Of a stretch of DNA of 64,000 nt, positions 56,992-64,000 are shown one piece after another; the first letter of the stretch is position 1; every line of letters starts with the position of its first letter. The notes under the pieces were generated by a model, which was not told where the DNA came from, did not search any database, and worked only from the letters and a program-made list of their open reading frames with translations. This DNA is from Paraescarpia echinospica (lineage: Eukaryota; Annelida; Polychaeta; Sabellida; Siboglinidae): contig CM034537.1 in assembly GCA_020002185.1 (NCBI GenBank), forward strand, positions 7,338,650 to 7,402,649, given 5' to 3'. Both the position numbers and the translations under genes were made by a program.

Positions 56992-57387
56992 CTATTCTTC
57001 TCGCGCGAGGGGTGTCCAACGCAGCACTCGCCGTGCTCTACCGACCGATCGTGAAGGTGTGGGTGTCACCGGTGCACTTTGTACCTGTTGAATGTGTAAT
57101 TTCCTGGTCTCGTTGCCTACCAACTCCATGGGTAGATTGATGTCGCCGAGTTGTCGAGCAAACACCCGCCATCCCGTCAAATCCCCGGCGGTCTTTCTCG
57201 CGCGCAACAGATCGTTCACGAGACCCACCACGTTACTTCCGAATACCGGAACTCCGTTGTGGATGAGCTCTCCCGGCGCGGTCCACACGACGTCTCGTTT
57301 CAGGCGTTCCATCAGTCGTCTGGCTTTGGACTGTAATGCCTTGGGAACGCTCTCGATGACCACTGCGAACTCTGTTCCATCACGCAT
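56992..57387 (-). CDS. Conserved Polinton protein of unknown function
   Basis: A 131-codon frame from the ATG at 57,387. Readable features are a basic helix 'KARRLMERLKRDVVW', 'GELIHNGVPVFGSNVVGLV', 'LTGWRVFARQLGDINLP' and a basic tail ending 'RRVLRWTPLAREE'. Proteins with this pattern sit between the ATPase and capsid genes in other Polintons; I know no proven role, though a structural or core role is plausible. Its start overlaps the end of the preceding gene by 8 bases. A hydrophobic frame (56,750-57,019) overlapping its end could be a shifted C-terminus. Confidence 0.65.
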   Translation of the reverse strand: MRDGTEFAVVIESVPKALQSKARRLMERLKRDVVWTAPGELIHNGVPVFGSNVVGLVNDLLRARKTAGDLTGWRVFARQLGDINLPMELVGNETRKLHIQQVQSAPVTPTPSRSVGRARRVLRWTPLAREE

Positions 57388-57742
57388 TGAGTTGCACCTC
57401 TTTTAGTAGCGGAAGAAAGACGGCACTGGCCGACAGGGCTAGGAAAGCCGACAGAAAACCTCCGGTCTGTCCTTCACCGATCTGGTTATTTTCGTGCAAG
57501 ATTCGACGTCTCCTGGTTGCCGACATGCCTCTTCGTCCCAACTCGCGTAGTTTAGTTCTATACTTACTGAACCGTCGCCTCTGCACCGGGGTTAAGGGTA
57601 CGTTATTTTTCAATATGTTGTAGGCGCACTCGGCCAGTGCGTCGGCGTCGACGTTGGCGTTGATAGCTCTCCTCAAAGTCGTGCCCTTGTATGTATTCAG
57701 CGCCTGTATACAGAGAATGTGTCTCTTCACGAGCTCAGGCAT
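57380..57742 (-). CDS. Small basic protein with hydrophobic C-terminus (Polinton)
   Basis: A 120-codon frame from the ATG at 57,742. It has a helical N-terminus, 'LAECAYNILKNNVPLTPVQR', a strongly basic middle ('KYRTKLRELGRRGMSATRRR') and a Gly/Ala/Leu-rich tail ('GGFLSAFLALSASAVFLPLL'). Animal Polintons commonly carry a small protein of this build beside the ATPase, possibly a DNA-binding or membrane-active virion component; that role is inference. It is free of lesions, lies 37 bp after the ATPase stop and overlaps the next gene by 8 bp. Confidence 0.7.
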   Translation of the reverse strand: MPELVKRHILCIQALNTYKGTTLRRAINANVDADALAECAYNILKNNVPLTPVQRRRFSKYRTKLRELGRRGMSATRRRRILHENNQIGEGQTGGFLSAFLALSASAVFLPLLKEVQLNA

Positions 57743-57779
57743 CGTGTAAATGAAGAGACGAGGCGCGTGTGCAGTCTTT

Positions 57780-58398
57780 TTATACCTTCGGGAGGTACAC
57801 GTACTGAACACCATCGTCTGGAAAGATGGCCGTGCGTAGACGCATATCATCGGGCCTGTCCTGTTTGAGGTCGACCAAGAGATAACCGTATGGTACAGAC
57901 GTGGCATCGTTGAACGCTTCTTGTACAAACTTTATACGACCCGGATACATCTGTCGTGCCAAGTGACCTATCTGCGAGGCATCTCGAGGATTCTTGAAGA
58001 CCACCATATATTGAGAATTCAGACTGATGGTGCGACTCTCCTTGTTTTTTGGAAAGAGGTCCTGCACGAGATACAGTACGGACGTATTCTTGAGATGACT
58101 TTTTTATGAACAAGGTCCCGTTCGTCCGTTTCTGTCACCAGATCGTCTATAACCACGAGGTTCCTCGTCGACGCATCGAACACGCTGTCGCTCGGTAACC
58201 CTCCGGGAACTGGACGTTGGCTACATCCATCGTAGCGTAAGCGTTTTGCCATTCTCCGTAATACCAGGTGATCTTCTCGGGCGGCGGATCGATCATCGTG
58301 ACGGCCTGATGTAAAATTAGCGTCACAAAAGTACTTTTACCGCATCCCGTCGGTCCCGCGACGACGCACGTGAAAGGATGTTTCCATCGCACGTCCAT
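57780..58398 (-). pseudogene. Polinton packaging-type ATPase, frameshifted
   Basis: FtsK/HerA-like genome-packaging ATPase. It starts at the ATG at 58,398 ('MDVRWKHPFTCVVAGPTGCG'), where GPTGCGKST is the Walker A loop that binds ATP. A shift near 58,205 leads to 'TRNLVVIDDLV' (Walker B, DD) near 58,165. Another shift near 58,100 leads to a C-terminal frame (58,067-57,780) with 'SQYMVVFKNPRDASQIGHL' and 'YLLVDLKQDRP'. Total about 206 codons, near the family size. Both nucleotide-binding motifs are intact, but two frameshifts break the gene. Confidence 0.85.
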
Positions 58399-59576
58399 GA
58401 TCGATTATGACGATAGGGCGCCTGACCTTCGCCTTTTACACGTCTACGGGACCCGTGGTCACTCCGTCCTCGTGGACCACGCGTTTGGCGTAGAAGTAGG
58501 TCAGGGCCGCGCGTTCCTGGATGTAGGTAATGATGGACGAGTGATTCACTCAAAGCCCACGTTTCTTTCCACTCCCGCCCCGACGGTTGGTCATCACGTC
58601 TGGAAAGGCCTGCTTGTCTATGGTGTTCAGATGCTTATTCAGTCCTTTCGTAATGTACTTGTCAGTGAGTCCGGAACAGTAGTACGTCTTCTGCACAGCC
58701 CCACGAAAGAATCCCCAATCCACTCGACCTTGAAGAGGCCCGGTGTCCTCTTATCGTAGGCTTTGCATGCCATGCAGCAGGACTCGGTGCCAGCCGACGG
58801 ATGTCCGGCGAGGCGACAGCGTACGTATTCGCAGTGATGATAGCTTCAACATTCGGACGGCAGCCATTCGGAGCGGTGTCGAAAGTAATGTTATCGCAGT
58901 TCAGGGGTGACGAGGTCATCGACGGACTCGCCTGCCAAAGGTATGTAGGCGCTATCCGTGTCGCAGTACTCGAACAGCGGACGTTCCAGGAACCTGTCGA
59001 CAAAGTCGTAATAGAACTGCAACATGTGCAGTTTGGCATACTGCAATACGAAGTAGCCCACGTGTGTGGACAATACGTACTTGACACTTCTCTTGCTCAT
59101 CTCGATCTCGTAGGCATCGTCGACGATGAGGTCGAGCTGTCGAAAGCAACGATCGTTGATCATGAGCGATGCCCTCTTTTCCGTAAAGTAGGTGACATCA
59201 CGTTGGCGATCGACGTTAATGATACTGCGACCATAGGGTGGATATCTCCCGCGCGACAGGCCTCGGACACTGCCTCGCCGAACCGTCGGAAGCACGGATT
59301 CGGAGTGTATTCGACGACCTGGTAGACGTGCGTCACCTCCAGTCCGTGCTCCATGTACCATAGCAACAGAGGTGTGGCGAAGCATGATCTTGTCACCGTG
59401 ATAATTCAAAACGAGGGTGCGGCGCGGGGTCGACATGATGTCGTGTTTTTCGGCGTACCGACTGAAAAACGTTCCTAGATCGTCACGTGTCATGTGGACG
59501 TTCTTGAAGATGGGCTGCATCTCGGCAAAGTGCGCGCGCAATTCTTCCGTTATACGAAGGTCGCACTGGATCACAC

Positions 59577-60875
59577 TGCATCAGCAGGGATCACATAACT
59601 AATGCTAGGTATAGGGTGGAGGTACTGAGGTTTGAAGGTAGGATAGAACAGACGAGTCCAGAACCCGACAGAGCAAAGACATGTAGTCTGGTCTCTTCTG
59701 TGGAGAGAAACCATTACGGTGCGGTTGGCAAACACGAAGTCTTTATACCCAGTGGGGGCTTTGACGTTAAATTTCTTAATGCACATATAGAGTAGAAGAA
59801 ATACAGGAGGTATGTGGAATATATATATTATGAGTGAATGTTAGATTAGAGGTATTGGCTTAAACATCTGTTTTTTATATTGTTGTAATTGTGTCAAATG
59901 GTGTGGTCAATAATAAATAAATATGGTCAGGATAATGACACTGGTATCTCGAGATTTATGCGGGGTGGCGAATCATCGCTCTGTTATATGAATGTTAGAT
60001 AGTAACAAGAAGCTAACATAGGTTGTATTACGGTGTCACAGATAATGGTTATTGGTGTATAATTTGTTGGGACTTAGAAGATGTAAGGTGGTGGGGTTGT
60101 TATTACTAATGGGATATTGGGTCCGGATATGTATATATCTACGGCGAACATTAGCTACATATGTTTGTGTGTAAGTACTATGATTGTATGTGGTGTCGAT
60201 AGAAAAAAATGATATGAAGGGTGTAGCTTACACACCAAGGAATAGGAATATTTTTATTATTATAGTTATCATTTATTGTAGTGTCGGGGCGGGGTGAAGT
60301 CTGACAAAGTACACTCGAGGGCGGTAGACGCCGAGTAACATCTCGTGTAACAATAGTGCGAGAGTAGAACGCTTACACGACAAAGGAGAATTCACACCCG
60401 AAGAGGGAATTCCCGATGAATCGAGTGAGAACTACTTCGCTCGACTACTGAGAGACAGGTTATCATCAAGTTGACGGTGATGACGAAATGTGTTATCATT
60501 CATTATAAACATTATGTTCTCGCATCTCTATATTGCGAATGCCACGCAAACAGCCGTAAGGTGTTGAACTTTTGTGCCTATATGGCGATTATGTTATAGA
60601 ATATTTTAATGAAATAGTATAGGATTGAATAACTGGTCAATCCTTGTGTACCTATGAAATGTTATGATAGAGATGTATGTATGTAAGACTTTGTATGATA
60701 AGAGGTTAGGGAGGCTGACGAGTATTCCTTGAAGAATAGTTGTATTTTGTTTTGTTGTTTGGAAGATGGGCCAATAAATTTTGAAAATTCTTTAATTGTG
60801 TATAACTACATCCCTTCCGATATACCTCAGAACCAGGATATTTATTTGCAAGGCCGTTTCACCTAGCGGTTCTTG
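59577..60875. mobile_element. AT-rich 1.3-kb insertion in polB, type unknown
   Basis: Polymerase homology stops at 60,880 ('LFGMC') and resumes at 59,574 ('IQCDLRI') with nothing missing if 1,299 bases are removed. The 4-bp 'acac' lies at both edges (59,573-59,576 and 60,876-60,879), consistent with a short target duplication. The insert starts 'tgcatcagcaggg' and ends 'gcggttcttg'. I see no inverted ends, RT or transposase. It holds a 71-codon minus frame at 59,571-59,786 of unknown nature and an AATAAA near 60,772. A spliced intron is less likely because no GT-AG pair restores the frame. Confidence 0.65.
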
Positions 60876-63739
60876 ACACATACCGAACAAGGTTCCGTTG
60901 CGCACACCTGTCAGTATCTGCTGTGACGTCATCTTCCACTGCACGTGACGTCGACGAGGAAAGGAAATGTTTTCACTACCGCCTCGGTTCTCGTGACCTT
61001 TCCATTCCCATTCCCATACCTCGACGACCTTCACAATGTGACGGAGATAGGCGGTATTCTATCGTGTTTCGGTGAGGAGTTGGGCCATGATGTTTCCGTT
61101 GACCTCGCTGACCACTCTTTGGGTTCAGGGACATCCGTGATAGTAGCAGCCATGAAACTGATAGGCTGTCTTCGTTTGACTACACCATCCTTCTACTACA
61201 AGTTTATCTATCCTCTTCTCTCGTCCGTTGGTCTGGTGACGTATAGAGAGTCCTGTGCGTTTTGATTCACACGTCAACCACTCGCCAGCCATCTGTCCTG
61301 TTAACGGCGCTGCTTCGGGTCAGAACTCGTCAAGTAGAGTGCATTCGGGTCCTAGCCCACTATGGACTGACACGTTCGTGCGTCTTCTCCGTAGTCGTGT
61401 CTACATAGCTCCGTGACCCCTTTCTCGTGATGTCTGGAGAAGATAATTGCCGCCCCTCCAACGATATTATCTTTGGCGAGTTGATGCATATCTTTGTTCT
61501 TTTCGTTGAAGAGAATAAAGTAGGTATTCTCCGAAATGTCGATGAAAAGGTGAACGGGTACGCTGATGGCTTGCTTGAACATGTCGAGATCACATTTCTG
61601 ATAGAATGCAAACTGTCTGTCGATGTCCTGCAAGAAGGGTAAAACGTCCCTGTTGTTGTACCAAACGAGAAAATCTCGCAACGTCTTCATGTTGTTCTCC
61701 CGCCACGCCTGTTGACAACTGGCGTAATTGTCGTCGGATATACCATCATTCGTCAATCGACTGAAGAAGGCCGCTTTCGCTGGAAGAGATGTGTCGTCCA
61801 GTCTCCCCACGCTGTCCATGTACTCGTACGGGAAATGACCTTTCGTGACCTCGCATCCATAGGCTTTCTTTCAAATACTTATTGTAAGTAAAGCCAGGTG
61901 CGATATAATGGGTCATATGTAGGAATTTCAGGAGATCCGTCGATAGACACATAAAAGTGTTTCCGCGTATAATAACAAAAAAGAACCGACATCCTCTTTG
62001 TTATTTTCTTCGTCTTGTCCTTCTTCTTTAACCTCCTCCATGTCTTCTACTGGTTTTTTTGGATAGGAAATAAGGCACCAGGAACTGTTTCACAACGTTC
62101 AGGTCATACTTGCCTGAATTGAAGCCGATGACGGGTAATTGACGGAGCCATCCGTACACTTGTACCGTGAGTCTTTTATAAGGATTCGAGGTCTTTGTCG
62201 CGACTCTTTGTTATCGCCCTCTTTGAGGGATGTTCGCGCCTGGACTTCGTTTTCGTCCCACTCGGACTGTGCTTCCGCGAGTTCCTAAAACACGTCCGCA
62301 TAATCGTCTTTGATGTTTTTGTAGGCGGCGTCGCTCATTGCACGAAGGATGTTCATCATCTCCGCCACAAACTTGTCGCAATCTCCATTCGTGACGAGAC
62401 ATTGTAGTTGCTCGTGTCCGGGCACGTTCGACGCTATGCTGACGCTCAATGGCACGTGACGCGCTATCCAAATGGACCTTGTCGCTGTCCGAGGGAAAGT
62501 GTGACGTACCAAACCAAGACTCGAAGTCAAACGTGGCACGATAAGAATAATAGCGCAAGTGTTCGGGGACACGAATGTTTTCGTCGTCCAAAGACTCGAA
62601 GATTGACGGGATCGAATGGTACGTTCCACCCGGGTAGAATTTCAGTACACCCCTCGTACACGTGCGCTCGTGCCTCTCCAGTTTCGATGCGTCTTTCCAC
62701 AACGAGTCGCCGCACTTACTACATCGATAGGAATGACAGTACATCTCGGATGTAAGAAACGTGTGTTTTGTGAAGATTCACGGACAACGTTTCGGGGTTG
62801 TGGCACAAGGAACGACGGATGAGTTCGGCAGTCGCCTTTTCATTTTCTTCGTCTGGCTCCACGAGTTTGTACACGCACACGCTAGTCTCGAAGATGGTCT
62901 TTATAAGATGACCCCGTCAAAGTATTCAATGGACACACCCTCTTGGTAGAGGTAGAGGTCCTTCACCATGGGTTCCAAGTGACGTCGATCGCGTCCTCTT
63001 TGGAGAACCAGACACCGGAAGAGACACAGTTTATCGGTGTACCTCTTGTTATTGTTGGGTGCCTTTTCCAGAGAGATAACGGCCATGTTCTTCTTGACGT
63101 AGACCAGAAGTGTAACGCCTACGCATCCTATCGGATGATCGATGATGTGATTCACGAAGAAAGTGACTTTCCTGACAAGTTCACAAACCCACTGAGAATC
63201 CGGTCGTTGACATCGCTTTGTCGGATGCGTTCGAGAAAACTATCAAAGTCTTCAACGTTGGTGACGAGAGTGTGTTGATCCAGATAGTGTCCACAGCAAT
63301 TGCAAGAGGAATGATATTAGTTGAATCTTCCTGTGGTCTTGTTCCTCAGAACGAATCCGTAAGAGAGATTTATCTTGAAGGCTTTGGACTGTTCCTGGAA
63401 CATGACCTTCAAAGGACCCTGTAGGACACCCGTGTCCAGCGTTGTTAGCCTATAGTCGTACCTGGACTGGAGGTGACCTCGTGTCACACGTGTCCTGGTG
63501 GTCGACCAATGCTGTCGGACAACATCGAGTAGATCCGTCGACACATTGTCAGGAAAGGGAAGACAAGGCGAGGGTTCAATGGAGTCTTCGCCATCGTTAA
63601 GACGCGGTCTTTCTTGTTGCAATTTATAGCGCTTGGGCAACGATGGCTCGGTGACGTCATAACATCCGAGTCGTACGTGCCTGGCGAGATTGTCACGATT
63701 AGTGAATTTCCGGTCACAAGTTTTACACGTGTAAGTGTT

Positions 63740-63762
63740 GCTACTACTACTACTACTACTAT

Positions 63763-63805
<43 letters not shown>

Positions 63806-63818
63806 GCAACTACTACTA
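63740..63818. repeat. In-frame trinucleotide repeat, poly-Ser in PolB
   Basis: A CTA/ACT-type run on the + strand encodes a long Ser stretch (with a few Asn and Cys) between the first two zinc fingers of the polymerase on the minus strand. Frame is preserved through it. Confidence 0.9.
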
Positions 63819-64000
63819 GCAGCATTGGTACATACCGTCCTTGTGTGTCGTAGTAATGCGTCCCGTCTGGTGAACACTCTTCCACATCGTTCACAGCAGT
63901 ACTTGTTCTTCTTCTTCTTTGATACGGTAGATGGCGTGACACATGCTGGTGCTTTCGAGTAGCTGTGCACATCAATCGATGGTGTTGACTGTTCGGATGA

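Larger units (their letters stand above)
49320..64000 (-). mobile_element. Polinton/Maverick, degraded, runs off right edge
   Basis: The co-occurrence on one strand of protein-primed PolB, packaging ATPase, RVE integrase with chromodomain, adenain-like protease, and major and penton-like capsid proteins defines a Polinton (Maverick). Adjacent genes overlap or lie within 40 bases (PolB/ATPase 37 bp, ATPase/small protein 37 bp, then an 8-bp overlap), as in compact virus-like elements. The left terminus is not fixed; 'agcgccccct' near 49,342 and everything up to 49,500 are candidates. The right terminal inverted repeat lies beyond the window. Two later insertions and many frameshifts show that it is inactive. 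Confidence 0.92.
58436..64000 (-). pseudogene. Polinton protein-primed DNA polymerase B, interrupted
   Basis: The coding frame is open at the window edge, so the start lies beyond it. The N-terminus (63,970-63,320) has two CCHC-type fingers split by a poly-Ser run, and a third finger near 62,720. The exonuclease region has 'YRATFDFESWF' near 62,540, with the DFE metal-binding box. Then follow 'LTNDGISDDNYASCQQAW' and 'FLVWYNNRDVLPFL' (61,740-61,640), 'GTLFGMC' (60,890), and after the 1.3-kb insert 'RAHFAEMQPIFKN', 'GLEVTHVYQVVEYTPNPCFR', 'LQFYYDFVDRFL' and 'EYCDTDSAYI' with the catalytic Asp pair (58,970). It ends at 58,436. Without the insert about 1,400 codons. Many shifts. Confidence 0.9.

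Noticed and set aside
56750..57019. Separate small membrane protein gene
   Set aside because: It overlaps the end of the conserved unknown protein and the integrase start; more likely a frameshifted tail or chance.
58801..59325. 174-codon plus-strand frame
   Set aside because: Antisense to the polymerase palm region.
59577..60875. Spliceosomal intron in polB
   Set aside because: The minus-strand edges do not give a GT-AG pair that restores the frame, whereas removal of the insert with one 'acac' does. Polinton polymerase genes are normally intronless.

Overview
This window is eukaryotic, almost certainly metazoan, DNA made nearly entirely of transposable elements and simple or tandem repeats. 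I found no host protein-coding gene with recognisable exons, no rRNA and no convincing functional tRNA. The mixture of CR1/L2-like and RTE-like LINEs, a short-LTR Gypsy element, a Polinton/Maverick and long CA microsatellites fits an aquatic invertebrate such as a mollusc, lancelet or hemichordate. The species cannot be fixed from the sequence. Unique spacer DNA is AT-rich, and the Polinton genes are visibly richer in GC.

Layout. Positions 1-11,000 hold a diverged ~190-bp repeat family, microsatellites, a 21-bp minisatellite, a tRNA-like SINE head, a LINE scrap and a foldback repeat. Positions 11,006-14,947 hold a complete Gypsy-type LTR element with matching LTRs and a 5-bp target duplication, but its reverse-transcriptase domain has been cut out. 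Positions 15,427-28,337 hold two near-identical copies of one 5-7 kb segment. Each copy is built around a 24-bp minisatellite (about 98 and 170 units), and the copies are separated by exactly 1,000 N. This looks either like a tandem duplication or like two haplotypes scaffolded end to end. Positions 28,338-49,320 are a LINE graveyard: an RTE-like copy, two copies of one L2/CR1-like family, a long CR1-like element with a 628-codon open frame containing the RT and another LINE nested in it, and one more RT-bearing element. A ~0.86-kb foldback element and a Gag scrap lie among them.

Positions ~49,320-64,000 are a degraded Polinton/Maverick on the minus strand, running off the right edge. Reading right to left its genes are: protein-primed family B DNA polymerase with N-terminal zinc fingers, packaging-type ATPase, a small basic/hydrophobic protein, a conserved unknown protein, RVE integrase with C-terminal chromodomain, a small membrane protein, penton-like minor capsid protein, major capsid protein, adenain-like cysteine protease, and a small unknown ORF. 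Together these would form a self-synthesising, virus-like transposon: polymerase and integrase copy and insert it; ATPase, protease and capsid proteins would build a particle. It is inactive here. A ~2.9-kb LINE splits the integrase, a 1.3-kb AT-rich insert flanked by a 4-bp repeat splits the polymerase, the protease lacks its N-terminus, and most genes carry frameshifts or stops.

The observations I would check first are: the duplicated 24-bp array and its gap; the RT-less but otherwise complete Gypsy element; the nested insertions in the Polinton; a pair of hairpins near 49.84-49.95 kb whose stems differ by compensating changes; the 0.86-kb foldback at 35.55-36.41 kb; and a perfect 47-bp palindrome at 28,991-29,037.
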